Shown: piece after piece, positions 29,304-42,534 of the stretch
Layout of the letters: the number at the start of each line of letters is the position of its first letter
Numbering within the stretch: position 1 is the stretch's first letter
NCBI RefSeq assembly: GCF_005239225.2
Contig: NC_133290.1
Span: 13,772,204-13,836,203, forward strand
From: Populus alba
Lineage: Eukaryota; Streptophyta; Magnoliopsida; Malpighiales; Salicaceae
DNA: 64,000 nucleotides
Direction of reading: 5' to 3'
Notes under the pieces: model-generated
Databases searched by the model: none
What the model was told of the DNA's origin: nothing
Seen by the model: the letters and a program-made list of their open reading frames with translations, nothing else
Made by a program: the position numbers and the translations under genes

Positions 29304-30646
29304 GTAAGTACGAGAATCACTCTCTCCCATTTGAGTTTTCTATTTAAGATAGATGATTCTGCTTGTAGGATTTCTACAAGTTTGTCTAAAGTTCTAGTCT
29401 TTATGGATTTTCCTTAACATGTTTAAGTTTGATTAGGAGTTTATGCTTTCATCGTTTACATCTGGGCTGTTTATTTTCTTGCTAATTCTTCTATGAATGA
29501 GCAAAAATATTCATTTGTCTGAATAATACTGGTCCATGATGTCGGCATAAGGGGTATTTTTGTTAGGTTGTTTGAATTTTTCCTGATGAGATTGATTGTG
29601 TTCTGTAAAGAATAGAAATTGTAGAGGAAATGCTTAAATTGTGAATCTTGATGGCATTACTGTAATATTGTTTTGTTGTTTGAACTTGGTTTCTTTATGC
29701 TCGTGTTGATGCATGAACCTTGCATTGAGATGTTTATGGTGTCTATAATTTAGTTGACAATAACCTCATGATCAACCCTTCATAGGCAGGTGAGACAAAT
29801 TAGTTTGCACTTGGTGAGTAGCTATGTTGATTCCGGTGCAATACTAGCAGTCTTGTTGTAATCTAACATCAGCTTATAAGGAATTGGTTTAAGCAGTATC
29901 TATGACGTTGCTATAATATGTTGCTTGCATTCTTTGAACTGCCAATTGAGTTGGTGACGTTTAGTACCAATGCTGCTTATATGAGCTCTCAAATTATATT
30001 GTAATTGCTCCTGCATTTGTTGATTGGATCGGCTTTGCAGTTGTAGAGCTTCAGTAGATATAAGCTTTTGTTTTTGGAAATTCAAAGATATGGTGATGAT
30101 TGATATTCCAATAAATGTAGCCTGTCAAAAAAATTGGAAAACATTAACTAATTTTTTTATGGAATCTGTTCACTTGCTATGAAAGCACATCCTGTTAAAA
30201 GTTTGGTCTAAATTTTCAATGTTCATTCTTCTGTAGATTCTTATTTTTATATAAGAGCAGCTCCCTGGTTCCTGTATTTTTGTTGAGCTGCTTGTTTGTT
30301 ATGGAACCTTTTGATATCGGTGCTTTATAGTCATTTTTATGGTAGATGCCACAGTGAAGGCATCCGTAAGAATATAGAAAGAATTTTAGCTTAAAATGAT
30401 TTTATCATTAATGGTTGTTGCATGATTTATGTGGGAGCTCAAACTATAATTCACAGTTATTGTCATGTCATATGATCACTTAGTATTCATTTTCTCCATA
30501 AGTGACCTTGGAGGAATCAAGTAAATCCATCTAGTAAGATTAAGTTGAAAGGAGAGAATACAGGATGAAATAATATGATAGTTGCTAATCATGTTCATAT
30601 CTTGTTCCATACCAGGTAGCTGGAGAAGCAACTAAAGTCAGTGACA

Positions 30647-31657
30647 ATGAAGGAAGAAGATGTGAACCGATGCCAGATTCAGGAATGGTACCCAAAATTC
30701 AAGCCTGTATCTATCAGAACAGTAATCCATGAACTTCCAGAATCTTTTGTTGAGTACCTTGTTGATGATTCAGGTCCTTTCCTCCTCCCGCTTTCTATCT
30801 CAGGCGAAGATGCCCTGCCCAATAGAATTCACAACCCTATAGATGAAGAAGACTATCAGGTGTCAGAGGGACCTGGAGATGAATCTGAACAACCTCCATT
30901 GCCCCCTTCTTTCCCTGAACTTGAATTGAATATTAAGGAGTCAATTAATACCCTAGGAGGTGCTGTTTTTCCTAAGCTGAACTGGAGTGCACCAAAAGAT
31001 TCTGCTTGGATTAGCACATCTGGGACCCTTCGCTGCACTTCATTCAGTGAGATAGCATTATTGCTGCGGTCATCTGACTCATTGGTCCATGATTTGTGCC
31101 ACGCCTATGATTCATGCATTGACAAAACCTTGTCAAGACCCCCTAGTTTCTTTCTTGCACTCCGCAAGTGGTATTCATCTTTCTTGCCTGAGATGGAATT
31201 TCGTTGCTTTGTTCGGGGCCAGCAGCTAGTTGGAATCTCACAGAGGGAGGTCACTACATTTTATCCCACTCTCCTTGAGAAGAAAAATGACCTTGAACTG
31301 TTGATCAAGGAGTTCTTCACTGAGAATGTGAGACAAAAATTTGAATCAGAAAATTACACGTTCGATGTTTATGTGACAACGGATGGGCGTGCTAAGATAT
31401 TGGATTTTAACCCATGGGGTGCGTTTACACTCCCACTGCTTTTTACTTGGGAAGAACTGGAGCAGAATCTCAAGGAAGTGGAGAATTTAGTGGACTTCAG
31501 AATCGTGGAGAGCCAGTGTGGAATCCGTCCAGGTCTGAAAACAGCAGTTCCGCAGGATTATTTGGATACTGGCCCAGGGAGTGGTTGGGATCAGTTCTTG
31601 AGGAAGGCTGACAGGGAGCTGCAGCAGCAGAAAATGGCTCCTGGAAATGGTGCCTGA
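30647..31657 (+). CDS. CDC123: CDC123 (D123) family, eIF2 assembly chaperone
   Basis: 336 residues on one exon, the same length as I recall for the Arabidopsis homologue EDA35. The ATG at 30647 follows a leader acceptor at 30615. CDC123 is a cytosolic ATP-grasp-fold protein. In yeast and mammals it binds eIF2 gamma and promotes assembly of the eIF2 heterotrimer needed for translation initiation. Visible family blocks: W-Y-P-K-F near 14-18, F-P-K-L-N-W-S-A-P-K-D at 108-118, E-F-R-C-F-V-R at 184-190, D-V-Y-V-T at 240-244 and D-F-N-P-W at 253-257; the last holds ATP/Mg ligands. An acidic insert (66-82) precedes the core. The reading frame is complete with no internal stops. In plants the gene is linked to female gametophyte development. 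It is the only gene in this stretch and is read away from the repeat block. Confidence 0.95.
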   Translation: MKEEDVNRCQIQEWYPKFKPVSIRTVIHELPESFVEYLVDDSGPFLLPLSISGEDALPNRIHNPIDEEDYQVSEGPGDESEQPPLPPSFPELELNIKESINTLGGAVFPKLNWSAPKDSAWISTSGTLRCTSFSEIALLLRSSDSLVHDLCHAYDSCIDKTLSRPPSFFLALRKWYSSFLPEMEFRCFVRGQQLVGISQREVTTFYPTLLEKKNDLELLIKEFFTENVRQKFESENYTFDVYVTTDGRAKILDFNPWGAFTLPLLFTWEELEQNLKEVENLVDFRIVESQCGIRPGLKTAVPQDYLDTGPGSGWDQFLRKADRELQQQKMAPGNGA

Positions 31658-33540
31658 GGTTTCTTTTTTATTTTTGACAGAGGTTACTGTGTTTTTCATT
31701 TATCCTCATTGATTTCATGTGTTCTGTAACGAGCAATCAGTAGTGTTTGTTGGATCTAGTACTTTACTTTTGCCCAGCAAGAGACGTTTGTTGCAACAAT
31801 CATTATACCTGGAGAGTTTTCTACCGGTGCTTGTTTAATACATGCAATTCAACTCTCATATGTATTACGTTCACCCAGATATTTGTAGTATTACATTGAT
31901 TCTTTTCTATGGATTGATAGCTTAATGAGAAAGTGATTATTACCACAAAGATACCATCATTCAATCTTGATTCTATTGAAATAAAAACCTGAGAAGACAT
32001 TTCAAAGAACACTCCAACATCTTTTTAGTTTTTACTATTTTTTTAATTAATATACGTGTTCAGACTAGTTTGCATATATTGTTTGCATATATTGTGATTA
32101 ATTTTATAAGTTATGAAATTAATTATTATATAAGTTTCAAGTGATCTTGAGATGAGACTCGAATTAGTGATTTTTAAAAAAAAAATCTAAAACCCAATAA
32201 ATATTTACTATTTTTTTCCCCAATATATCGGTTGCAACATCAAAATCAAACCAATTAATTCAATGATCTTTCACTTCAATTATTGGAGCAATATTTACAA
32301 TTGCATGGTTATCCCCAGAAAAAGGGGGAAAAAGAAAAGTACATGTAAAGAAATAATTAAATATTGGAGGGATGAGGAGTCACGTCTAACCCCCCCCCCT
32401 CCCCCTCCCTGTTTTCTTCGACACTAAACTCAAATGAGAATTTTATAAAATAATTACTTTTTTTCTGTTTTAATATCCAGAATACTTCTTGGCTAAGCAT
32501 TTTTACATTGAGACTAAAATCTTTCTCCATTCTTAGAAAATCATTCAAAACTAAACGTATGTTTACACAAAATTTATTTTTTTTCAAAGCCCTTTTCAAA
32601 ATATGAATATCATAAACAATCTCAAAATCTTATATTTTTAAAAGTAATTTCTAATTATAAATGCATTAAAAATACTAGTACTTTAAATTCATTAAAAAAC
32701 ACTTAAAAATATATTATTTTATTTTTTAAGTAAAAACTAATTATAACCACAAAAATAAATATTTACTACGACATGAACTACACCTCCATGAAGGCAAAAG
32801 TAATTATAAAAATGGTATTATTAAATGTCAATGGTTAGAAACGTGTATATATTAAATTATTGAGTGAAAATTATACTATTAGATTTGATATGTTAACTTG
32901 AAACATAGTTTATCTAATCTAAATTAGGTTTAGTTTAATTTAAAAATATATTTAAAATGATATTTTTTTATTTTTTTAAAATAAAAATCTTAAAACATTA
33001 TTATTTTAAAATGATATTTGAGAATATAATATAGTTGTTTGTCAAAATATATTTTACTTGAAAATATATTAAAATTATTTTTTATTTAAAAAAAATATAT
33101 TTTTAATACTAGTACATATCTAAAAATATAAAAATAAAATTATTTTAAACAAAAAATTAAAATTTTATAAAATACCGTTTAGAATATAATTTCAAAGAAT
33201 TCTTAAATTTAACCCACCTAACCAACCATGTTTTATATCTAGGGGTATGTATTATATTAATGTTTAGTATTATGATTGCAATTATTTTTTAAAATATTTT
33301 TTATTTTTTAAAATTTATTTTTAATATAATATATTAAAATAATTTAAAAATAACTAAAAAAATAATTTAAAATAAATTCTCGATTTGTTTTTAAAGTATA
33401 GTTTGACGACCAAAACAAAAACTGGCTATACTTGTAGGCTACTAGTAGTTAATAGAAACGCGCGAGATTCCAACGGTTGTTGTCGTTCACGTGTAGACAA
33501 GTGTCCTTTTTCTTTTTCTCTCTAAAAATCAAATATCAAA
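31658..33540. other. Intergenic after CDC123
   Basis: Past the CDC123 3' region (to about 31800) the DNA is AT-rich with a C tract at about 32392-32405 and AT-rich MITE-like blocks at about 32600-33180 and 33240-33420. No gene is supported. Confidence 0.55.
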
Positions 33541-34112
33541 AACTAGACTTCTGCTAGTTGAAGGAAACTTTCCCTTTCCATGAAACCCTTCTTTAATCCT
33601 CCTTAAACAACCATAAAGTTTCAATCTCTCTTTCATTTCTTCTCCATGAAGGTATGGTGTTACATTCACATCCTTCCTTAGCATTCTCTTTGTCCAGTTT
33701 CTGTTTGCTTCCTGGGAAAATATAAGAAAACAAAAGGAAAGTGGGGTCTTTTCCTTCTTCTTTTTTCTTTTCTTTTTGGGATTAGATAGTGAGTTAATGG
33801 CATTAACTAGACCAAACCCACTTATGTTTTAGCTTTATTTGAGTTGGGTATTTGCTTCTTTCACTGTTAGTTCCTTCTTTTTTTCCCCAGTTTCAAGCAA
33901 ACAAGTTGGGTTTTGTTTAAATTTTTTTTTTTGTCGTTGGTTTTGTTAAGTGGAGAGTTTAGTTCTGTTAGGTACTAAATAGGTAAAATTTCATATTTGA
34001 TTATGGGATCTATCAGTATATTCCTTTATTTGAAACTGCTTAAGCAAGTAAGGCCTTTTTGTTTTTGCTTAGACTTTTTATTCTCATGTTGGGGTATTTT
34101 CAATGACTGCAG

Positions 34113-34542
34113 ATTTTTTTTATTAATCCAAGTCAATCAATGTCTGAAGTCTTTGAATCATCGATGAATATGGATCGGAAGAAGAAGAACAAGAGGCTTC
34201 TGGTGTTCAAAGGTTCCATCTTGCTTCTTTAGTTCTTTTTTTTTAAAAAAAAATTGTGTAATTTTTGAAGTGATTTTGAATTAATATTCAGATTTTTTTT
34301 ATTAGTATCGAGTAGAGTAAAAAGAGTGTTTTGATTGATACCCATTTGTTGGAGTTGCAGAATGTATGCAAAGATCCAGTCTTGTGATAGAGTGCTTATT
34401 GCTTTGATTTCACTTGAAGAGAGTTTTAGGTTATCTTTATTCCTTTTGTAAAATTTTGGAGCAATGTTATTAGTGTAAGGATGTAATAATTTTCCGGGTT
34501 GCATGGTTGTGGTGTTTTGGAGTTGCTTGATTTTAAAGTTTG
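34113..34542 (+). promoter_or_regulatory. Leader region of the PEPKR2-like kinase, with uORF
   Basis: A CT-rich first exon near 33560-33650 ends at AAG|GTATGG, and a plausible acceptor (GACTGCAG) ends at 34112. If used, the leader carries an upstream ORF of 30 codons (34140-34232) that ends before the main ATG. It starts M-S-E-V-F-E-S and has a lysine-rich middle. Upstream ORFs usually lower translation. I cannot tell from one sequence whether it is conserved, and further leader splicing is possible. Confidence 0.35.
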
Positions 34543-37155
34543 ATGGAATCCTTAAGAAGGAAGAGGAAGGGCTTAGAAATTTTGCCTTCATTTGGCGAGT
34601 CCCTTGCTCCATTAACAGTGATTTTGCCGCGCTTGTCATTGGGAGATTATTCGAGGCGAAGGAAGAAGTATAAGGAAGATGAGGATAAAGAAGCTGTTGG
34701 TTCTAGTAGAAGTGTAGTTAAAGGTGTTTTCACTGCTCCACCTTGTAGGAGTGTCTCTGCAGATCCACCTTGTAGGGGTCTTAAGAGGAAAATTGGGTGT
34801 ATTGATGTGGCAACTCAGTTGGGCAGGAAGAAAAAAATTGAGAAAGAGTATGACTTGGGTGCATCTATTGGGCAAGGGAAGTTTGGGTCGGTGGTTTTGT
34901 GTAGAAGTAAAGTGACCGGAGAAGAGTTTGCTTGCAAAATGCTGCGCAAGGGAGAGGAGCTTGTGCATTGGGAAGTGGAGATTATGCAGCACCTCTCAGG
35001 TCATCCTGGTGTGGTGACATTGAAGGCAGTGTATGAGGACTTAGAATCCTTTTATCTTGTCATGGAGCTCTGCACCGGGGGACGATTGCTCGACCAGATG
35101 GCTAAGCAAAGGCAGTATCCAGAGCATAGGGCTGCTAATATACTCAAGGAAGTGGTTTCAGTTATCAAATATTGCCATGACATGGGAGTTGTTCATCGGG
35201 ACATAAAACCAGAGAATATCCTCCTTACAGCCTCTGGGCTGATGAAGCTTGCAGACTTTGGCCTAGCTGTGAGGATGTCAAATGGTAATTGTGATTTGTT
35301 AATATGTTTTTATATGTATTTTGCTATATCCAAGCACATTCCCACAAATATAAGTGTGTATATTTTATTCCTCTCAGATTTTCTTTTCTTTCTCCAAGTC
35401 CTTCTGTTTTAACTGTTTACTGTATGCATACAAAGTTTTCCAAAATCTTCTGCATCCTTCAGTTCTGCAATACTGGTGTCATTTCCGCTGTTGTTTCTCT
35501 GCAGCTCAATCATTTGTTGTTTGCTACAATAAATAAACTTGGCGTTTTGTTCTTGCAGGTCAGAGCCTCAGAGGTGCGGTTGGAAGTCCTGCCTATGTTG
35601 CGCCAGAAGTTTTAGCTGGTGATTATTCAGAAAAGGTTGATATCTGGAGTGCTGGTGTCCTCCTTCATACTTTGTTGGTTGGCGTGCTTCCATTTCAAGG
35701 TGATTCATTGGATGCTGTCTTTGAGGCTATTAAGAAGGTCAACCTTGACTTCAATAGTGAATTATGGGAATCAGTATCTCAACCTGCACGGGAGTTAGTT
35801 GCTCATATGCTGACAAGGGATGTTTCAGCAAGACTAACTGCTGATGAAATACTAGGTAAGCTTCTTCACCACTCTAACAAACTTTATATAAAAAATGGTT
35901 CTAGGTCCGTCTCACTAACTTTGAGGCTATAAAAGATTCAAAGAATGTTCACTTTCTCGCATCAAATTTCCACGAAGACAGCCTGGCTGCATCTCACAAT
36001 TTACCATAAGCTCCATTTGCTTTCTAGTAAATGCCAACAAAAATATATTTTCTTTGTCTGAACTCTGAATCTTTTATAGGCCAATCTAGTTTGATTGCTT
36101 AAGAGAACAAAACTAGGAACCAGGTCATCAAAATTAAGAGACTTCTTTAAGATGATTTACCAGTTGAGGTGGAACCAAAAGCAGGAGTTCAAAGAGTTTG
36201 TGTGGATTGTATTGTTATGGGTGGGCTTTATCAGAAGAGGAGAACCATCAAGCCTTTTTAAGGGTTGGGAACCCTTATTGCTGCTATTTAGACAAGAAAG
36301 TTGCCTCTCGTTTTCTTTTCAGTACATGACTAATATTGAGGTTCTCTGTGGAATACATTGAATTGTCTCCATTATCTTGTCCAGTTGCACCAGCTGCCTG
36401 CAATTCTGAGTTGAACCCAGATGGTAGTATGTTCTGATAATATTTTTATGGGAATTGGTTATTTGATAGTCATGCAATAAGATAATGTCAGAATCCTACT
36501 TGCACAATAATATGATGTTTGACTCAGTATTTACATTAGTGTAATGGACATACTTAAAGAACAACTTCCTTGCTACTATTTAGATTGGGGACCTGTGCTA
36601 TATTTCATGGAGTAGATGTTTATTCATCTATTTCCAAACTCAGCAATTCTCATGCCATTAATTTGCCTACAGTTAACTATTTAATGATACAGATTTTCTT
36701 TCTTTTGAGACATTAAAATCCAAGTTCTCTATCTCCCAGAGTAGTTTTATTACTGTATGAGTGTGTATGATCAAATGCATGATTTTGCAGGACATCCATG
36801 GATCTTGTTCTATACAGAACCAACACGGAAGGAACTTACCCAAAAACCAAAGTTTCAAGACCATGCAACACTGACTTCTCAACAACTAACTGTCACAACT
36901 AGGTTGGAGTCAGAGAGATACAGGATAACAGCCAGTGGTTTTCTCAGTGATGACTCCAGCCAAATTTTATCATCTGATGGTTCTAGGTCAAGGTTGGAAG
37001 AGCAAGACTGTGGATTGGTTGATGCTCTCACCGTGGCAATATCACGTGTGAGGATATCTGAACCAAAGAGAAGCAGGTTGTGTTGGCCCACAAGCCCGAT
37101 CCGACAAGAGTGTTCCTCTAACATTAAGATTAACAATCTCTGTACAGCATTTTGA
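34543..37155 (+). CDS. PEPKR2: PEPKR2-type Ser/Thr protein kinase
   Basis: Three exons, 34543-35284, 35559-35855 and 36791-37155, give 467 residues with consistent frames and GT-AG introns of 274 and 935 bp. A basic N-terminal region (1-100) is followed by a complete kinase domain (about 104-355). It has a Gly loop I-G-Q-G-K-F-G-S-V (109-117), Lys132, alpha-C Glu144, H-R-D at 218-220 with K-P-E-N after it, D-F-G at 238-240 and a Y-V-A-P-E motif on exon 2. The final H-P-W is formed across the exon 2/3 junction. The tail is Ser-rich with no EF hands, so this is a PEP-carboxylase-kinase-related kinase and not a CDPK. The length agrees with Arabidopsis PEPKR2 (about 470). Its substrate is unknown. 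Catalytic residues are all present. Confidence 0.9.
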
Positions 37156-38700
37156 TCCTGTTGTGTAAAAATGCTGACTCGGCTGCCAGGCATCGCCACT
37201 GTTAGTTATAACTGCAACGTAAGAAAACTGTGGCAATAGATTTGTTGCTGCTTGGAGAAGGAAGAATAAAGACCATTAATAAAACAACCTTTAGGTGAAA
37301 GTAAGTGGCAACTAAAATATTCTTGTTTCTTTAATTTGTGAGAACCATCTGGTATTTTATTGGTGAGCTCCTGGTTTCATTTCTTTCATTTAGCCTGATT
37401 TGTAATACTAGTACAATGTGGCCTCTAAGCTTCCTGTGTAAATAGCATGTGTTACTGCTTGGCATGCTTTGCCTGAAGCTTCAGTTCAATGTTAGTTTTT
37501 TTCAACAAACGAAGCCTAACATGTAACATATGTACGATTTTGAGTTGTAGAACTAAAATGTGTTGAGTGTCTGATTGTATTTTGGTTCTGTCTATTTTCA
37601 TATATCGTTATTCATCAAACCATAGACTCGAAACGGGTGGAATTTTTGGGATCTAATAATTGCGGATTTTGAGTGTTGACAAAAAGAAAGAAAGAAACAG
37701 CTGATTTTGAGTAGACGCCAGAGAGTTTTGGATGGGGGATCCCAAAGCTGTATTATATTAATTTAAAAGAACATTAAACATGGAAATCATCACAAGTAAC
37801 TTGAGGATTCAGTTTCAACTAGTAAATTTGGATCTTCTCATGTTGTACATCATACTCTTCCACTCGTGTCAATTGTTTCGACTGTCAAAACTTGCGTTCA
37901 GAAGTCAAGAAAACAATAAAATATTGCATGATTGTAGCTTTTCAATGAAGCTCGACTTTTGAAGTATACCATGACCGTATGATCCTAAGCATGAATAAAA
38001 ACATTAATTACACAAAAAGGTTTAAATTTATCATGTAAATAGTCCAATGACTTCCAGCGTTGTCAATTCTCATGAACTTGGGATAGTTTAGCATATAGTT
38101 ATTAAACTCGATGTTGATAATCTGTTAATCTAGAGTTAGGTCCGGGCCAGGTTTTCTTTCAAGTTGGAGTGAATGTTGGCTTAGTTAAACTTGATTGATT
38201 AACATGGAAATTCAAACTCGTAACTTGATTGATTTAGTCTAGTTTATGTGAGAATTGCTGAGTTAACTCAAAGAATTGTTTTTCTCTTAATTTTTGTTCA
38301 AATCAACATCATTTCAGTTTTTTTATTTATTCAAAACAATGTTATTTCTTCGTAATAATCTTGACTTGACAAACCGCAATACAAGTTTTGAGCTCGGTCA
38401 GATCCAGTTTCAGGATGTGTGCAGAAACTGCATGTGCAAGTTATTTCAGTTTTGCAAGTCCATGCAAGTTGTAGTCACATTATTGCATCTTTCCTGTATT
38501 TTTTATTTTTTTTGTTTACCTTGACTCTTGTTTTCTTATTTTGATTTTCTTGCTTCCATTTGACACCACTTTTAATTGGGGTGGTTTGTTTTCTACTCAA
38601 CTGTATAATTTTTAATGAAGAGAACTATGCATGATATGGTGATCTAATTTCTTTACAGTGATTTCTCACTTTTGATCGGGAGAAAGAGAGAAAAAGAATC
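37156..38700. other. Intergenic between PEPKR2 and the GT61 gene
   Basis: Holds the PEPKR2 3' region and, at about 38085-38290, a dispersed repeat with AGTTATTAAACTCG and related words. No gene is supported. Confidence 0.5.
38085..38290. repeat. Dispersed repeat of the ATAGTTATNAAACTCG type
   Basis: Begins ATAGTTATTAAACTCGATG and contains GGTCCGGGCCAGG and GAGTTAACTC words. Relatives: about 44265-44480, 45160-45420, 46305-46460 and 57675-57870. Some carry an A-rich tract near their end. The family type is unknown. Confidence 0.5.
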
Positions 38701-38711
38701 TCATTACTTTC

Positions 38712-41093
38712 ATGGCCAAATCACCTCCAGAACTAAGCAGACCCACAAATCCCACTCTCAAAACACCTTCCTATCCTAAACAACGCACTACCATGTCGGT
38801 CTCTTCTCTCTACTCCCCTAAACTCTCTATCCTCCATCTAGCCCTTTGTGTTTCTCTCTTCACTCTCTACCACATCCGGTTTCTCCATGCTCCACCATCT
38901 TCAACTTCATGGTCTCTCATGCACCATTGGGAAAGAGTAACCAATTGCACCCAAGAACTCGAATCCATGGCTGAAAAACTGCGGCAGGCGGTCACATTTC
39001 TCCCCCTCAAGGACTTACGCTATGCAGATACAGCTCCTCAAGGTCACACGTGGTTCATGAGCTCTATGTATGATACCCATGAAGAAGGTGAAGTGCAATA
39101 TCAGCAGTTTCCCTCAGAATCGTCAAAAGGTAGGTTACTTTGCTTGAAAGGAAAGGAGACACATGATGGTTCTTGGAATTCATATGCACTTGCATGGCCT
39201 GAAGCATTGCCTATCAATGCCACTCTTCTAAAAGGACTAACCTTTGTATCATACAACCATTATAACTATGATAATATATGGCATGGGTTATCAGCAATGG
39301 TACCATTTGTTTCTTGGCATAGAAGAAATGGGTGTGAATCTCCAAGTAGATGGATTCTGTACCACTGGGGTGAGCTAAGGTTTAATATGAGTCCATGGCT
39401 AAAGATCCTAATAGAGGCAACATTTGGTGGAGCCCCATATATTGAAAACTTTGAAGGGGTTAATGATAGTCAACCAGTTTGCTTTGAAAAGTCTGTGGTG
39501 ATGAGGCACAATGAAGGAGGCATGTCAACGGACAGGAGGATTGAGACTTATGATTTGATGAGGTGCAGAGCTAAGGTGTATTGTAATTTAATCTTAGAGG
39601 GTAGGATTTCTGAGGTTAATAAGCAAGGTTTACCAGTGATTGGCTTGACCCTGTTCATGAGAACTGGTCCAAGATCATTCAAGAATGAATCTGCAGTGAT
39701 TGGAATCTTTGAGAAGGAGTGCGCTAAGATAGATGGATGCAGGTTGATGGTGGCATACTCCAACAATCTAACATTTTGTGAGCAGGTTTGTAAGATTCTT
39801 TGTCTATTTTCTCCTTTTTCATTAATAATTACAACCTAAAACACATGAAGTATACTAAAACTAGCTAGTGGGATACATGTGTGAATCCCACTAGAGAGAA
39901 TGCATTGACAACCTTAAAGAGAAGAGCCTTTTAGCACAGCACTTAGGACTACTATATTGAAAATGTTTACACAAACACATACGTGCTCATAAGGTTGCTG
40001 GTCATATGCGTTGTTTTATTTGAGAGAAGGTGGAGGCCATGCTGGCACTTGCTCTACCTTTTCGTATCTACAGGCAAGCCCAAGTTTAGATTTTGCTGAA
40101 AATTGTCTTCGTTCATTTGATTTGCGAAATTCATGGAGAAGGAAAAGATAAAGGGTCAACGATTTTCATTTCTTATCGTCTAGAAATCTTCAATATTAAT
40201 ATTCCCTAAAGAAAGCTCCATTGAGTGAGGCTCAAGACTTGCCCAAAAGGCAGGCCACATGTACACAGCATTAAAGGCCGCTCCCCAATTTTTGGTGAGT
40301 TCAAACTTCAAAGTAAGAGAATGCCATAGCTAGCATAAATAACCATTGATTATGTGAAATGTTATGAATTCTACATCAAGAACATTAATTTCGAGTACAC
40401 TCCAAATTGTTAAGGTAGAACAATATGGGAACTTTACTTGTTTTAGTATTTGATGCAAACATGAGACATAGCAAAAAAAAACAAAATCTGTTCATAGCCA
40501 GATTTCTATCTTACCTTTCGTCGCGGGACAGTTTTGCCTGAACTCTCAGCTTCATCTGCTCACCAAACACACTTTAAATACTGTCTATCTTGCAAGTAGT
40601 CCAGTTAGAGAAACACAAAATGATTGTATATGATCAACACCTTCTTACATTAATGAAGCCGATGCTTGATAAATATTTTCTTGATATTAATTCCCAGGTG
40701 AAGTTGATGAGCTTGACAGATGTTCTAGCATCTCCTCATGGTGCTCAGTTAACAAACTTGTTCCTAATGGACAAAAACAGCAGTGTCATGGAGTTCTTCC
40801 CAAAAGGATGGTTAAAACTTGCTGGTGTAGGCCAATATGTTTTTCACTGGATGGCAAGCTGGTCTGGGATGAGACACCAGGGAGCATGGCGAGACCCTAA
40901 TGGAGATGAGTGCCCCTACGGCGAAGATGATCGCCGGTGCATGTCAATTTACAAGACTGGCAAGATTGGACTCAACGAGACTTACTTTACTGAGTGGGCT
41001 AAAAAAGTTCTCGATCAAGTGAAAATAAAGAAGTTGGAGGAGGCAGCAGCAAACAAGACTCATGCTTCAGCTTCTATTTGTGCTTGTGGCTAG
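38712..41093 (+). CDS. GT61-family glycosyltransferase (xylan-type)
   Basis: Two exons, 38712-39785 and 40698-41093, give 489 residues with a phase-0 intron of 912 bp. The protein is a type II Golgi membrane protein: a short cytosolic tail, one membrane anchor at about 36-55, a stem, then the GT61 (DUF563) domain. The domain shows N-Y-D-N-I-W-H-G near residue 190, L-Y-H-W-G-E-L-R-F, V-M-R-H-N-E-G-G and, on exon 2, S-P-H-G-A-Q-L-T-N (H372), the family's most conserved motif. Several N-x-S/T sites occur. The sequence looks closest to the Arabidopsis group of At3g57380 and MUCI21, the latter adding xylose branches to mucilage xylan. The exact sugar and acceptor are an inference. The ATG at 38712 is used; an in-frame Met at residue 28 is an alternative that would keep the anchor. 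Confidence 0.92.
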
Positions 41094-42321
41094 CTAACTA
41101 GGTCCTCGAATGGACCTAGTTCTTCATAGTTTCGGCCGAGCTAAAACAATGTAAGATATATATCTAGCTTGATGGGCTCTGTCCATTTTTTATTCCTTCT
41201 GAACTCAAAAGTGAAGTGGGTCCAAAAACAATTGCACGGTTGGATTGAAATTGTGTATCATACACGCTCATATGTAGAAGTTACCATAATTAAACCCTGT
41301 TCTGGTCTAGCAGATAGATTTGATAATATACCAATTCAAAATTTATTATTATTTTTTAAAATATTTTTTATTTAAAAATATATTAAAATAATTTTTTAAT
41401 TAATTTTTTATATCAGCGCATCAAAATTATCTAAAGACACACAAAAATATTAATTTAAAATAAAGAAAAAAATAAAAAAAAATTATTTTTTTTCTAAAAC
41501 GCTTTTGAAATAAAAAAAAAACAAACAAAATCCTAGCCTGAATTTTATCTTTAATTATTTTGAATATTAAAATAGTTAAACTTTTGAAAAGTAAAAAAAA
41601 AAAGGATCATCTAACTTAAATTTTATTTTTAATTGTTTTGGATATTAAAAATAATCAAACTCAAGGGATTTGAATACTTGATTAGTAAAATAATTGATTT
41701 TATAAAACTGGGGTGAGACTTGATTATGTCAATTTCAAGAAATTTTTCAAAGAAATTTTTGTTATAGGTCGGATACTTTTAAAATAAGTATTCAAAGCTG
41801 AAAAAAAATATTTGATATTCAAATAATTCTTTTATAAACTTTAAATAACTCTATATATTTTTAATAAAGTTTTGAAACCCCTGGAAAATTTTAAGTTCAG
41901 GTACGTAGTTCAAGGAACCGAGATGAAGCTATCATGTCTTGCGAAACCCCAACAGCTAATGGGGACATGCATGTGGGGGAAATGGCATTGGATGTTAACG
42001 TGGCTCATTTCCCACCACCACCCTAATTCAAACACCTCGCCGTCCCTGAATTTCCACAAGATAAATACAAAATAATTATGATATAAAAACGTTCAAAATC
42101 ACTCATTTTCCATCCAAATCACTGCACAGGTCAATCACCAGTTGATAAGATCGATTGAAGGTACATCTGAGTTTGGCTGATAACCAAGGAAGTTTACTGT
42201 TGAATGGATGGTAAAAAAAAGCTTGAGTTTAGAGCTTCTTGAATGATTAGTTGAAGTGGGCCTTCATTGAAGATCATTAATATCTTGGATTTGACATGTT
42301 TAATTTTGAATGGAAAATGAT
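41094..42321. other. Intergenic after the GT61 gene
   Basis: No gene is supported. Contains an AT-rich MITE-like block at about 41330-41525. An open frame at 41872-42075 has no recognisable domain. Confidence 0.5.
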
Positions 42322-42339
42322 TTACATGCCAGAGTTCTT

Positions 42340-42534
42340 TTTTTTTTTAAGTTTAATATGGGTGTCCCGACTAACTTGCGCGCGTACCTCGACTAATTCC
42401 ACAGGCACTAAGTTAAACGACCATGTAAGCCTCCAGTGACCATCATATAAACAACCTAGGACTCGAACCTGAGACCACAGAGAGAGCAAACCTCTTGGTC
42501 CCAAGTTCTTATCACTAAACCAACAATTAAATAG
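42340..42534 (-). mobile_element. tRNA-derived SINE with 18-bp target duplication
   Basis: On the minus strand it starts TTGGTTTAGTGATAAGAACT (A-box-like) and has a perfect RNA polymerase III B box, GGTTCGAGTCC, about 60 bp in. It then runs through a tRNA-unrelated body to an A-rich tail (T tract on the plus strand at about 42340-42348). The 18-bp direct repeat TTACATGCCAGAGTTCTT flanks it exactly (42322-42339 and 42535-42552). The perfect target duplication suggests a fairly young insertion. Confidence 0.92.

Noticed and set aside
41872..42075. 67-codon frame rich in Trp and His
   Set aside because: No family match that I know, no promoter or splice context, and surrounded by repeats.
42340..42534. 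Possible tRNA gene because of the B box
   Set aside because: No tRNA cloverleaf or anticodon arm; poly(A) tail and target duplications show it is a SINE.
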